From Mytilus edulis (Eukaryota > Mollusca > Bivalvia > Mytilida > Mytilidae), in assembly GCF_963676685.1 (NCBI RefSeq), contig NC_092349.1, forward strand, positions 58,573,431-58,637,430: 64,000 nucleotides of DNA, in the 5' to 3' direction. A program made the position numbers and the translations under genes. This document shows, in pieces, positions 1-10,999 of this stretch. The first letter of the stretch is position 1; each line of letters opens with the position of its first letter. The notes under the pieces were generated by a model. That model did no database searches. It was given only the letters and a program-made list of their open reading frames with translations, and was not told the origin of the DNA.

Positions 1-790
1 AAGGGGATTGTAGTTACGACGTAAGGAACATATCCGATATAATTTGTAAAACGGTTATTCCATAACGGTCAACCAACTCGTGATGGCGTCCGTAAAATTT
101 ACGAAGGGATGATTTCAACTTCACCATTTGGAACTCTTGGTTTAATAGCTTCCTTGTGAGCAGTAACCCTCTATCAAGAAAATCATGATAGGAAATGCAA
201 GCACGGGAATATCATATTAATTGGGAGTCAATACCTCGTATGCAGGTGCTGCTGGAATGTTGCTACTTAGAAATGGAAAGTTCACAATTGGAAAGCTGAA
301 ATCATCTCTTTTGTCGTAAAGTTTTGTTTTCAACCGACCCTCATTGTCAATTTCTAGATGTAAGTCAAGATATGAAGCCGACTTAACTGTATCTGTAGTA
401 TCCTTTATCTACAATTCGATGGGATAAATGAGTTCCATAAAGTCACCAAATTTTGAATTGTTTAGTGAAAGAACGTCATCTATATAGCGGAAAGTAGAGT
501 TAAAGGATATTGCTAACTTGATATCTTTCTTCCTAAGAAGTTCCTGCATGAAGTCAGCCTCATAATAATAAAGAAATAAGTCGGCGAGTAGAGGGGCACA
601 GTTGGTTCCCATTGGGATGCCGACAGTCTGTTGAAAAACACGTCCTCCGAACGTTACAAATATGTTGTCAATCAAGAAATCAAGCATCTTGATAATATCG
701 GTTTCAGAGAATTTTTTGTTTGAATCAGAGTGATTCTTTACAAAGTATGATTTATCCTTTTCATGATTTGTATAATAGTTTCAACTGTAT
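1..790 (-). pseudogene. Decayed reverse transcriptase (Penelope-like/non-LTR type), cut by window edge
   Basis: Reading the minus strand from about 790 down to 1 gives a reverse transcriptase core: an open stretch (409 to about 780) with the motif GIPMGTNCAPLLADLFLY and then the catalytic YIDD box (FRYIDDVLSLNN). After an in-frame TAG near 409-412 the same frame continues with KDTTDTVKSASYLDLHLEI and KLYDKRDDFSFPIVNFPF. A frame change near 210-245 is followed by FLDRGLLLTRKLLNQ and MVKLKSSLRKFYGRHH down to the edge. Reverse transcriptase identity is seen directly in the A/B and YxDD motifs. Assignment to Penelope-like elements rests on family memory of similar mollusc sequences and is less sure. 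The stop and frameshift show it is dead. A second fragment of the same protein lies at 60281-60480, and a 50-bp piece lies in each 2-kb unit near 34985 and 36990. Confidence 0.75.
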
Positions 791-904
791 ATTACTGGTC
801 ATGTTTATAATTTCATTCAACAAATTTCGAGTGTCCAAGCGATGTTCACACCATGACGTGCTTGTAACAAATGTCACATGATTACTGCAACAAAACGATA
901 ATAT

Positions 905-988
905 AAGACAAATCTGCGTGCCGTGTGCAGAATGTCATCCCTACACAAGACAAATCACAGTTCCGTGTGCAGAATGTCATCCCTACAC
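905..988. repeat. 42-bp direct duplication
   Basis: Two adjacent copies of a 42-bp unit containing CGTGTGCAGAATGTCATCC, differing at a few bases. The surrounding 790-1320 stretch shows no gene; it is AT-rich. Confidence 0.8.
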
Positions 989-1319
989 TAGTTTTTTAAA
1001 AAAAAAGACGCATTTAGACGAGCTTTCAATATATATCGTGCTTTATGGTTCGCTGAAGGCAAATAACAACTAACAAAAGTTATGATGATGCAGGCCACAC
1101 ATGTGACAGTTATTATTCAAATTTCATATGCAAATATACATGTATATTAACATACACTACAATTTTAACAACAATTGTTAATTTTAATATTATAATACTT
1201 TTAGTTCGATCTCAACCCATAGAAGCATAGTTTGTTATAAGTTACAGACAAATGTCATCAATTATTACAATCTTAAATTTTGAAAAGTCAAATCATTAGA
1301 GTTGTCTTCCCTATAACTA

Positions 1320-1705
1320 TAAAAAGTAAAAATTACAAAAATACTGAACTCCGTGGAAAATTCAAAACGGAAAGTCCCTAATCAAATGGCAAAATCAAAC
1401 GCTCAAACACATCAAACGAATGGATAAACAACTGTCATATTCCTGACTTGTTACCGGCATTTTCTTAAGTAGAAAAATATGGATTAAACCTGGTTTTATA
1501 GCTAGCTAAACCTCTCACTTGAATGACAGTCGTATAAAATTCTATTATATTGACGACGATGTGTGAACAAAACAAACAGACATAATAGGTAAAAATGGTA
1601 AAATTTGCTAATCTCAACTTTTTGGAGAAGATACCGCCATTACGTATGAAATCTCTTTTGGAGCTGAAAACACTGCCCCAAAGAGAACCTGTATCAACCG
1701 TCATT
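1320..1705 (+). repeat. Interspersed repeat family E (SINE-like)
   Basis: Begins with AAATTACAAAAATACTGAA and includes CTCAAACACATCAAACGAAT, CTGTCATATTCCTGACTTG and CCTGGTTTTATAGCTAGCTA. Related copies occur at 11530-11720, 29465-29590 and within each 2,006-bp unit (33410-33670, 35415-35680, 37425-37680). The apparent reading frames here are not genes. Confidence 0.7.
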
Positions 1706-2337
1706 TAAACAAAGCATACTTCAAGGAACATATATAACAAGTCATTGCCCGTCTACAATTTGATATCTAACTAAGATCCCAAATATTTAAAATTAGACAT
1801 TATGATGCCGATGCAACAGAGTTCCAAGGTATTATACACAATATATAATATACATTAAGTTATTTTATTTCATATCGATTGAGAATAAGATTCACTTATT
1901 GGATATAAAGGGGTCACATGACATTCATTATTCTTCAGTAATGAATTTCATCGGTCATTAACAGAACAAAACGGACCAGAAAACCGGTTGGGGCGTGGTT
2001 TCCGTCTGATAATGACCGTTGGAGCGTGGTTCTCTGTTAATGACCGGTGGGAGTGGTTTCTCTGTTTAGAGAGATGTACCTTTTATAAAACATGTTCCTG
2101 TTTTTAATAATATATTTAAGTTGTTGAATTGTTTTTTATATGTGTTCGTTAATTATTAAATTAAAGAGAACTAGATTAAGTATTTATATACTGAAAAATT
2201 GCATTTAAATGAATAGCAGTATTACTACGACTGGTCTTCACTCTTTGCCATAGAAATCGTACAACTACTCAAGTTCGCTTAAGGCATTTTGAATTTATGA
2301 GAATTTTCCAAAACATGGTTTCTCAATGAAATAAACA

Positions 2338-2520
2338 TAATAGTTCTTGAAAAACTGGTCATTATCGTGATACATGGACTGCCCATAGGAAAGTGGTATT
2401 GACTGCGACAGCGATAATGACCCCGCCTTCGGCTCAGTAATTATCACTATCTTAGTCCATACCACTGTCCTGTGGGCAGTCCATATATCACGATAATGAC
2501 TAATTTTTCAAGAACTATTA
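2338..2520. mobile_element. 183-bp foldback (hairpin) element
   Basis: Left arm 2338-2399 starts TAATAGTTCTTGAAAAACTG; right arm 2459-2520 ends TTTTTCAAGAACTATTA and is its near-perfect reverse complement through GGACTGCCCA and CGTGATA. A short centre contains CCGCCTTCGGC. No coding capacity. It is probably a MITE or foldback element. Confidence 0.8.
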
Positions 2521-2699
2521 TATAAATAAAGGCAACAGTAGTATACCGCTGTTCTAAACTCATAAATCCATGGACAAAACACAAAATCGGGGTAACAAAC
2601 TAAAACCGAGAGAAACGCATTAAATATAAGAGGAGAACAACGACATAACACTAAAATGTAACACACATAGACAAAATCCCACGAGAATAACAAATATAA

Positions 2700-2995
2700 C
2701 ATATATATATAACATCAAAACCAAATACATGAATTTGGGATAGACAAGTACCGTGACACGTCTTATCGCAATGTGAATTTACACTAAAAAATAAGAGAAA
2801 ACAAACGACACAACGTTATAATGTAATACACACAGAAACGAACTATAATATAACAATGGCCATATTCCTGACTTGGTACAGGGCATTTTTAAAGGAAAAA
2901 ATGGTGGGTTGAACCTGGTTTTGTGGCATGCGAAACCTCGCAGTTTTATGGCCATGTGAAATATAACATCAAAATGACAACACAGGACTACAATA
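2700..2995 (+). repeat. Interspersed repeat family F, first copy
   Basis: Contains CCAAATACATGAATTTGGGA, ACCGTGACACGTCTTA, CCATATTCCTGACTTGGTAC and a TTATGGCCATGTGAAATATAACAT end. An inverted, similar copy sits at 13510-13835. Confidence 0.75.
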
Positions 2996-3074
2996 TAAAT
3001 AAATTGGAGAACACAATTGACAAAGAATCACACGAACAACAGCCAACAAAAGGCAACAAGTTCAAATTTTAATA

Positions 3075-3210
3075 CGCCAGAAGTGTATTATGTCCACACA
3101 AGACCTACGTGTGACGCCCAGATACAAAAGTTTGAAAGCCGAAACGAGTACAAAGTTGAACAGCATCGAGGACCAAAAGATCAAAAAGGTTGTGCCAAAA
3201 ACGGCAAGGG
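3075..3210 (+). repeat. Diverged copy of repeat family A
   Basis: Diverged form of the family best seen at 4729-5060: GCCAGAAGTGTATTATGTCC followed by CAAAGTTGAACAGCATCGAGG. It explains an apparent 74-codon open frame at 3017-3241. Confidence 0.5.
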
Positions 3211-3631
3211 TTTTCTGTTAGTTACCAGAAAATCCCTATAATTAAGAATAATTTATACTTTTGCAAACAGTAAATTTTATAAAATGAATATTCAAAAGAT
3301 GTACATGATAAAACTGAAGTATTAACTAATTACAGGAAACAACTGAAATACATTTACATAACCAGACATTTGAAACACAAAAGTAGACACATCCGAATAA
3401 GTTTAAACCTCTACGCCAAGTGACGTCCTATTTGAAACTGAAAAATGACGAAAAAATGACGTCATTTGAATTTGTAAAACAGATCATCAAAAAATGAAAA
3501 ATGACGTCACATAAGAATGAATCAGATAGAATTAGGATTGATTTAAGATTATATATTTGAACTAAATACTGATATTGCATTTAATAACAAAGCACATTTT
3601 AATACTTATTAATATCAAACTAAGGTAGCAA

Positions 3632-4015
3632 TTAAGTGCCAGTCTGCCTAAGAATCAGACAGTGGTGAAAACATGACCAAAAACACCTACCCAATTTGAC
3701 ATTGATTTCAGTTCATAAAATGCACAAAAATAACATTCATTTCTGTTTTCTCTTCTGGTAATAGAAGATACAATTTGGTTGAAATGCATTAGAAATAAAC
3801 GAATAAGGGGAGATAACTCCTAAATTTGCTATCATTCTAACCAATTTTCTAACCAAGTTATTTGATATTACCAGACACACACAAACGAAAGACCAATTAT
3901 TTTTAACTCAGAATGATGATTAGTATTAAATAGCATGATTAGCTCGGTGGGTTTTTTCTGATCATGTTTTGATTTTTACCTAAATTGCCTGATTCTTACA
4001 AAGACTGGCACTTAA
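3632..4015. mobile_element. TTAA-flanked MITE
   Basis: Terminal inverted repeats TTAAGTGCCAGTCTGCCTAA and CAAAGACTGGCACTTAA bound a 384-bp AT-rich core with no reading frame. The TTAA at both ends suggests a TTAA-targeting superfamily (piggyBac or Kolobok type); this is inference. Outside it, 3240-3630 and 4016-4390 hold no feature that I recognise. Confidence 0.7.
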
Positions 4016-4389
4016 CTATATTATAAAACTATGCCCGGTTTGTTTTGAATCTAATTATATAAGTAATGAAACTTTGTACAATTGACCTGATACAAAAGTA
4101 CTAACAAGGAACTTTTGTGACTCATGAAACGATTTTAAGCTCCAGAAAACAACTATATATCTATCATAATATCATTTCAACGAAGATCATAGCAAAACGA
4201 TACTAGCAGGGACTTTCTATCCTAACAATAGACTGTCCCTGATACTAGTAAGAGCTGTTGTATGCCTCGCCAAAAACTCATCTGATACAATTTATCAACA
4301 TTGATCTGAGTAACATACTATTGCTTGAAATATAAAACATATTGAAATGATACGATTTAAGTTCCTTGTATTCAACAAATGTTTTCAAA

Positions 4390-4735
4390 TGATACAATGA
4401 AATTGAATAATATAAAGACACAATTTACAGCCAGTGTGTACCACAAATGTATCTAAGTGATACAAACGAAATATATACAAAAAGGGCACAATTTACAGAC
4501 ATTGTGTCCTACGGATGTATTTAATTGATACAAACGAAATATATACAAAAAGGACACAATTTACACACATTGTGGCCTACGAATGTATCTAATTGATACA
4601 AACAAAATATAAACTAAAAGAACACAATAAACAGACATTGTGTACCACAAATGTACATAATTGATACACACGAAATATGTACAAAAAGGACACAATTTAC
4701 AGACATTGAGTCCTACAAAGTATCTCAATAAACTC
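4390..4735. repeat. 68-bp minisatellite, about five units
   Basis: The anchor GATACAAACGAAATATATAC or close variants starts at 4459, 4527, 4595 and 4663, a constant 68-bp step. Each unit also carries ACACAATTTACAGACATTG and a GTATCTAATTGATAC-like segment. Confidence 0.9.
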
Positions 4736-5060
4736 ATCATAGATGCTAGGACTAAATTTTGTACATACGCCAGACGCGCGTTTCGTCTTCAAAAGACTCA
4801 TCAGTGACGCTCGAATCCAAAAAAGTTAAAAATTCCAAATAAAGTACGAAGTTGATGAGCATTGAGGACAAAAATTCCTAAAAGTTTTGCAAAATCCAGC
4901 TAAGGTATTCTATGCCTGAAGTAGAAAAGCCTTAGTATTTCAAAAATTCTAAATTTTTTAAACAGTTGATTTATAAACATAACCATATCAATGTTAATTC
5001 ATGTCAGCACATATAGTGCTGACAACTGGGCTGGTGATACCCTCTGGGAAATGAATCTCC
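4729..5060 (+). repeat. Interspersed repeat family A, copy 1
   Basis: Starts AATAAACTCATCATAGATGC, has the hallmark CGCCAGACGCGCGTTTCGTC and ACTCATCAGTGACGCTCGAA, then CAAAGTTGA-like and AGCTAAGGTATTCTATGCCT segments. The extension runs on through a GGGCTGGTGATACCC block towards copy 2. Confidence 0.85.
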
Positions 5061-5089
5061 ACCAGCAGTGGCATCGACCCAGTGGTTAT

Positions 5090-5283
5090 AAAAAAAACTT
5101 ATCATAGATACCAGGACTAAATTTTGTACATACGTCAGACGCGCGTTTCGTCTACAAAAGACTCATCAGTGACGCTCCAACCCAAAAAAATTTTAAGTCC
5201 AAATAAAGTACGAAGTTGAAGAGCACTGAGGACCAAAATTCCTAAAAGTTTTGCCAAATCCAGCTAAGGTATTCTATGCCTGA
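5090..5283 (+). repeat. Interspersed repeat family A, copy 2
   Basis: Second head-to-tail copy (CAGACGCGCGTTTCGTC at about 5136), ending near CTATGCCTGAGG, where it abuts the decayed coiled-coil ORF on the other strand. Confidence 0.85.
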
Positions 5284-6318
5284 GGCATTTCAGACTGCTT
5301 ACTCCTATAGCGCAGGTATCGGACATTCGGTTTAATCGCTGGGACTCTGCTTTCACAGTTTTGTCTATTGGTTTCATGTTCACAGTGTGTTTCGTTATAT
5401 GTTCATGAATTTTAGCAATGTCTGATTTCATCTCTGTTACTGTTTTGACACTCTCCAAAAATTAGAAACCAAAGATTTTAGATTACTGTTTGTTTTACTA
5501 TTCTGTTCACAGTTTTGTTGTAATTGAACTTTAATTGTTTTTATGTCCGTTTGAAATGTTTCTGTACATGTTTTATCACATTTATTTGATTTTGTAGGTT
5601 CTTGAAACGATTCCTGTATTTGAAATCGCGGTCTTTGAGTTGTTTATTTTTCTTCTTTAGTTCCTCAATTGACCTGTTAAACATCTCCGAGTCGCGTGCA
5701 TATTCAGTTTTTAATAAAATCATATCATTTTCTAGACGAATTAGCGTATCCTTAACTGCAAGGTTAACTGTTGCGTCATTTTGTGATCCAGATATCTCAT
5801 CAGTACACGATGAAGTTCTATTTGAGCTTGATGAAGATTTTACACTAAGCGTATTTTTCAAATCGTCTCCAAATTCCCCGACTGAGGCTAAATACAATGC
5901 ATAACAATCATTTCCAAGTTCACTTTCAACCGAATCTCCCGTTAATTTTCTAGGACATAATCTTTTTTTTAATATTGCATTTGGATATTGAAAATTCTAT
6001 TGACGTTTCACGACGTCAAAAAGTTCATGTCTAACTGTTTCGATGTCTTTGTTTGATGATTTGCAGTTTTGTATTAATTCTTGAATGAACGTGTCTCTAC
6101 GAAGCCAACCCAACTCATTGTATATTAAACATAAATTCGCTGGAAGTATTTTCTAATGTATTAGAGTCATTCTCTGTGTACGAACATGGTTGGGATAGAT
6201 GTAAATTGTAATACTGTTCATGTTGGCGCCCGTCAAAACTTGGATGGATTAATAAGTCACTAGATTGAAGCTCTGTTAAATAAGACATACTGTTGTTTAC
6301 GGATATAAAATCGATCAA
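5284..6318 (-). pseudogene. Decayed coiled-coil ORF of unknown mobile or host family
   Basis: On the minus strand, coding-like sequence runs from an ATG at 6318 through three stitched frames. First, about 55 codons; a frame change near 6146; then a stretch with LIYNELGWLRRDTF and IETVRHELFDVVKRQ; an in-frame TAG at 5997-5999; then LKKRLCPRKLTGDSVESELG and YLASVGEFGDDLKNTLSVKS, a Ser-rich segment, and a heptad-rich coiled coil (LIRLENDMILLKTEYARDSE and on) down to about 5541. A further piece (ESVKTVTEMKSDIAKIHEHI) lies at 5300-5458. The ancestral protein was at least 300 residues, with a probable C-terminal coiled coil. I do not recognise a catalytic domain. It may be the first ORF of a retroelement or a multicopy mussel gene; I cannot tell which. 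Repeat family A truncates its 3' end. Confidence 0.6.
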
Positions 6319-6900
6319 TAATAGGTGAAATGCCCTCTAGAATTACACAAAGGTAAAGGTACAAAGTCCAACTCCGTTCGAAGTGTTGTGATTTCTTTCC
6401 TATGGGTATATCTGCCTAAGGGTATAGTCAGGACAGGTCTCAATGAACGAAATTTGAAATTTCTTTGTTTAGTTCTTAACTTTTAAAGTTAATAAAGTGG
6501 AATTTCGAGCTTCTAATGATCAAACTTTTCATAGCATCAGTAAATTATGATAATAATATTCACGTTTGCGAAATGTTAATTCCATAGCATAACAAAAACT
6601 ATCCTAAATCTTTGAATTTTGGCAAAGCGAAAATACCAATCCATATTGTATAAATCACGTGACACTAGACTAGTCTTATAATATGAAACTGCGTGGGTTC
6701 ATATCGTTTGATTCATCGTTTAGATGTATTTTTAGGATCGTTGTAAAAGTATTATAACTGAATCCCTGTTAAAATACGATTTTGAATTGTTCAATTCTTT
6801 CTATTTCATAATTTTGTCAAAACGTACTTTTTAAAGTTTTAAATTTTAAAGATAAATGAATATTCCATTTTGATTTGAGGAAAATGTTCTCGAACTGTAA
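6319..6900. other. No gene seen
   Basis: AT-rich stretch with stops in all frames and no repeat family that I recognise. Confidence 0.5.
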
Positions 6901-7639
6901 TGACATGGGGCGTGTTTTATTGGTCTCTTCTGTACATCTCCAGAATGTCTTCTGGTGAAGAGTTCAAAAAAATAAATCTGGACCTCTTCTGGAGATATTC
7001 TACGGAAGATCAATAAAATAAAAAAAATTAATTGCCGTCGAATACAGCAGGTTCTTGTTATGTTGGATGAATTAAATTAAGTTTACGATTTTTTAAAGAA
7101 AATTAAGAAACGTCCAGTAGACATGACTGTAAAATTGTGCTCTGTTCGTTACAATTTTCTTTATGCTTTTCTTCAATTCAATGTTGCTAAACAAATCAGG
7201 CTTTATCCCCCACTATTTGATTTTTAAGAACAATCTTATCCTGCACAAGAATTCGTTAATATTTGTCTGGAATATGACTCGGATCAATTTACAAAAAGGA
7301 CATCTTAGCTAGTCTATCTATTTATTTTTTAAAGTAACCGAACTGGATTATCTTTGTATAAAGCAAAGCTTTCAGGAAGTTCTCAAAATCATTTTTTTCT
7401 GGTGGTCCTTGAAGAAAATCTCCTCAGGTCCTAACTATTATTTCTAATGCAAAATTTCGATGGTCAAAACCTTCGGACTACCACTTTTCAAATGCTTTCA
7501 TTATATATCGATCCATATGTTAGTATGCAACGTAAACCAGACGTTTCCTATACTTTTCTTTTTAATAAATTTTAACAGTTGGTTGTGTACTGATTGATAC
7601 TTCAGTCTGGGAGAACAAGATTTATTTCAGAACTTGTTG

Positions 7640-8266
7640 CAACTAGCTTTGAACAAACTTCCAGTAATTGCAAATACTCTTTGTTCGATGTTTTGAGTCT
7701 ATAGTCTTAATGTTAGTTGGCCGGTTTCTTTTGAGTATCTCGTACCGATCTTTTCAGTTAATCAAATTGCAACTGATTTGCACAGGTTGTTCTTATATTG
7801 TACTGCTACACTACTGTTTCAGCTTCGAGGAGGATCGAGCGCTCACAAACTAGTTGTTGTACTGTTAAATCACTGTCCCTGGATAGGAAATGGTCGGGAT
7901 CCCGCTACTATGTTTAATCCCGCCACATTCTGTATGTATGTGCCTGTCCCAAGTCAGTAGCCTGTAAGTCAGTGACTTACAGGCTACTGACTTGGGACAG
8001 GAACTCGGTGGTTGCCGTTTGTTGCTGTGTTACTTCTTTGTTTTTCGTTCACTTTATTTTATACATTAATTAGGCCGTTAGTTTTCTCCTTTGAATTGTT
8101 TTACATTTGTGATTTCGGGGCCTTTTATAGCTCACTATGTGGTATTGGCTTTGCTTATTGTTAAAAGCCGTATGGTCAGGTGACCTATGGCTGTTAATTT
8201 TTGTATCATTTGGTCTCTTGTGAAGAGTTGTCTCATTGGCAATCATACCACATCTTCGTTTTTATA
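7640..8266 (-). repeat. Interspersed repeat family D, long copy
   Basis: The minus strand gives the family consensus order: AAGATGTGGTATGATTGCCA, ATGAGACAACTCTTCAC, a 'ggccccgaa' block, the CAAACGGCAACCAC block and the CCTGTCCCAAGTCA block, running on through CCCGCCACATT and TCCCGACCATTTCC. The perfect palindrome at 7943-8001 interrupts it. Another, more diverged copy follows at 8280-8590. Confidence 0.8.
7943..8001. repeat. Perfect 59-nt palindrome
   Basis: Arms of 29 nt (CCTGTCCCAAGTCAGTAGCC and nine more bases) are exact reverse complements around one central G. It lies inside a family D repeat and looks like an inverted duplication of the repeat's own CCTGTCCCAAGTCA block. Confidence 0.95.
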
Positions 8267-8279
8267 TAATCAACTTCTG

Positions 8280-8590
8280 CCATATTCTTTATGAACCTGT
8301 CCCAAGTCAGGAGCATGTAGTTTAGTGATTGTCGTTGGTTCATGTCTCAACTCATATTTGGTATTTTTCAAATTGTTTTGTTTTGTATATTTAGGCCGTA
8401 TTAGTTTTATCGTTTGAATTGTTTCACACTTTCATGGCGTTTTATAAACGGCTTTACAGTATCGTTTTTTTTTATTGTTGAAGTCCTTACGGTTTCCTAT
8501 TATTGCTTTCATCCACTACTTCATATTATGATAGTTGCGTCATCAGCAATCAGATCACATCTCTTCGTTTTTATATTATATACCCGACTT
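8280..8590 (-). repeat. Diverged family D copy
   Basis: Same order as the neighbour at 7640-8266, with heavy divergence: CTGTCCCAAGTCAGGAGC, a TAGGCCGTATTAGTTTTATC block and ATCAGCAATCAGATCACATC. The next 400 bases to 9040 show nothing recognisable. Confidence 0.6.
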
Positions 8591-9047
8591 TTTCTCTCGT
8601 GTTTTCCTGAACATGCATGAACTATTTGTCACTGGGCGTTAAAAATTAGCATCAATTTTGTGTTAAATAAGAAAAAACCATCTGATATTTATTTATTTGT
8701 TGGGATTGGGGACGGGAGATTTTCGTTTATGAATATGGTTGCCTGGTAAGAGCAAAACAAAAATAGGCATGATTAGCGACAAATTAAAATGAATAATGAT
8801 GTCCTCTTTCCTTCTTCATTCCTCATCTATCGATTTAAACTGACTACTAGCCCAATCATGAGTATTGAAATTAGCGTTAATCACTAATCACTAATGAAAA
8901 TATAATAAAGAAAATGTAAAAAATTAAAAGTTCAATAAAATTGTTTAATAAATAAAAGAAAAATTGAAATGAACTAGCAACCTCAATCAGGCATGCGCCG
9001 GAAAGTAATCTTCAAAATGTTGATGGTTTTCTGTACCTAAAGAAGAA

Positions 9048-9248
9048 TCAAAATCCCGTCTCTAGAATTTCAAAGAGTTGTCCCTTAACTGTTACTGTCC
9101 GTGTAGTTCTTATATTCATCCAGCTTATCGTCCTACAGATATGTCCTACTAAGGCTGTCATACCATAAAAACGTTTATAACAAAGCTCACATTCTAGTAT
9201 ATCTTCATTAATTAATTTATGAATGTCATTTAGACTAAACGACGCCAT
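9048..9248 (-). CDS. Short zinc-finger-like open frame (uncertain)
   Basis: The 66-codon frame starts at an ATG at 9248 and contains CELCYKRFYGMTALVGHIC, which resembles the first half of a C2H2 or BED-like zinc finger (Cys-x2-Cys, then His). It lies just inside the right end of the possible 2.5-kb inverted-repeat element, so it could be the N-terminal exon of a transposase remnant. No partner exon or polyadenylation signal was identified. It may equally be a chance frame. Confidence 0.25.
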   Translation of the reverse strand: MASFSLNDIHKLINEDILECELCYKRFYGMTALVGHICRTISWMNIRTTRTVTVKGQLFEILETGF

Positions 9249-9845
9249 GTTTTTTTTTGTGCCTCTGCTGTCTAAACCACCTATTTAAAAAGAAGAGGTG
9301 GAAGAGAGCCAGAAGATCTTCCCAATGCAAAAAAATAGAAATGGACCTCTTCTGGTTCACTACCGAAGAACAAAAAAACACGCCCATGGTCAGTCAACTG
9401 ATTTGTTGCAGAGCTGATTACAGGTAATTATAACATACAGTAATTTTCCATTACGACAGTGCGTGTATCTTCGAGTGTGTATAATGTATAGTTTTCTAGA
9501 GAACATCCTGTCTACGTGTAATACAGATCGATGACATTACACAAAATTTCTTTTGTTAATGTGCTTCGGTATTCGTGACCTTCCCTATTTCAATTTTTAG
9601 AAGAAAAAAATCAAAATATCATATATATGAGATAAGAAGAAAAGTAGCAAATATAAACTTCAGTAACTGTGCATTGAGTAAACATAATTTCAAAATTGCA
9701 TGTACCAACCCTTGAGAAAACATATACATGCATGTAGATGTGTTAAAAAAGACCAATTCCAATTTGCTTTATTTCACACTAGGACCTAAGATAACTAGAA
9801 CTAAGCAGTGGTTGATAAAGAAATTTTCATAAGTAAGGACCCATT

Positions 9846-9958
9846 GACTGACTAAGAGGGGTCCCATCCAGTCATGCTTCAGTGTTTCCCTATATAATCT
9901 ATAATTTTTCCAAGCTAGGGGGGCTTGAAAAAACCTAAATCCGCCTCTGCTAATTGGG
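9846..9958 (-). mobile_element. Truncated MITE (GGCGGATTTAG end)
   Basis: The minus strand reads CAGAGGCGGATTTAGG and then AGGGAAACACTGAAGC, matching the fuller copy at 46502-46665. One end is missing. Confidence 0.6.
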
Positions 9959-9975
9959 AAATCATCTGGTCTGAT

Positions 9976-10008
<33 letters not shown>

Positions 10009-10026
10009 AGTATATATATATATATA
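9976..10026. repeat. (CA)n(TA)n microsatellite
   Basis: A run of CA repeats passes into TA repeats. Confidence 0.95.
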
Positions 10027-10029
10027 CTA

Positions 10030-10760
10030 GAACACACCCGTGATATCACGGGTCCGTGACTGAATTAAAGTATATAACTATGCGCAAGCCTTATTTTAGT
10101 ATTAGTATTGTCATCTGATAAAGTCATGCCGATTATAAGATACACAGTTTTTCTCTGCTTTCAAGTCTTTCTGTTTGAACCCGTCTAACTGAAACAATAA
10201 TATTAATTATTTGGAAAACAAAAGGTCCTGGAATGGAGTAATTTTTAATCAACAGCATTGTCCTATATAAGTTATAAATAAAGTTGAATTCTTTGCTTCG
10301 CTGTTTTACGTCATGCCCACTAACAAATTGAAAACTGTACCTATACGCCTTATTTTTAGTCCAGATTTTTAGTATTCGTATTGTTATTTTAGAAAGTCTT
10401 ACTGATTAAAATACTACAATAGGTAACAATTTGACAATTTAGTAGTGTCAACCCTGTGGTTATGACCCGTGTATATAGCATATTAATCCTGAATACAACG
10501 TTTGGTGGTGCGCCTGTCAGATGCGGAACGTACAGATAAGGTAATAGGTAACAGGTGAATATACTATTGGTATCGGTAGCGGACTCGACCCGGAACTTCT
10601 TAATTATTGGCAATATTAATTACGTGGAAAACAAAAGGTCCTGGAGTGGTGTAATTTTTAATCTACACCTTTGTACTATATTAGTTATATATAAAGTTGA
10701 ATTCTGTGATTCGTCGTTTTTACGTGATGACGGCTGACAAATTGGACCTCGTAATTTTAG
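10030..10760. repeat. Degenerate tandem duplication, about 412-bp spacing
   Basis: The block AAAACAAAAGGTCCTGGA with TAAAGTTGAATTCT and a TTTTACGT end occurs at 10195-10325 and again at 10608-10740. It starts with the small palindrome CCCGTGATATCACGGG at 10037. Confidence 0.75.
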
Positions 10761-10779
10761 TATTATAGATATACTTATA

Positions 10780-10985
10780 TGTGTGTATATAGTATGTGCA
10801 TAATGTATATACAACTCGTCTAAACATCAACCCAACAATGTTAGATCTGTAAATTTGCTTTCGCAAATTTTTGGTTCTTCCCTCGCCGGGATTCGAACCC
10901 ATACTACTGTGATATCGTGACACCAAATCGCCTGCACTGCAGCCGTCCCGCTAGACCACACGACCACCTGGGCTCTCAAATAACA
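10780..10985 (-). repeat. tRNA-derived SINE
   Basis: The minus strand contains a Pol III A-box-like TGGTCTAGCGGG (about 10947-10958) and a B-box GGTTCGAATCCC (about 10889-10900), spaced as in a tRNA. The ends do not form an acceptor stem, so this is a tRNA-derived repeat, not a tRNA gene. A downstream tail includes TTCGCAAATTT and TTAGATCTGTAAATTTGC. Confidence 0.75.
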
Positions 10986-10999
10986 GAGCTTTCGCTGGC

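Larger units (their letters stand above)
6904..9391. mobile_element. Possible 2.5-kb element with imperfect inverted ends
   Basis: The left end (GGGCGTGTTTTATTGGTCTC) and the reverse complement of the right end (GGGCGTGTTTTTTTGTTCTT) match over about 20 bp. Both ends then continue for about 100 bp with related TCTTCTGG/CCAGAAGA blocks (CTGGACCTCTTCTGG near 6980, GACCTCTTCTGGTTCAC near 9345). CATG flanks or overlaps both ends. The interior holds family D copies and one short zinc-finger-like frame (9048-9248). Element identity and superfamily are inference. Confidence 0.45.

Noticed and set aside
10860-10985. Possible tRNA gene (A and B boxes)
   Set aside because: The acceptor arms do not pair and the extended tail shows a tRNA-derived SINE.
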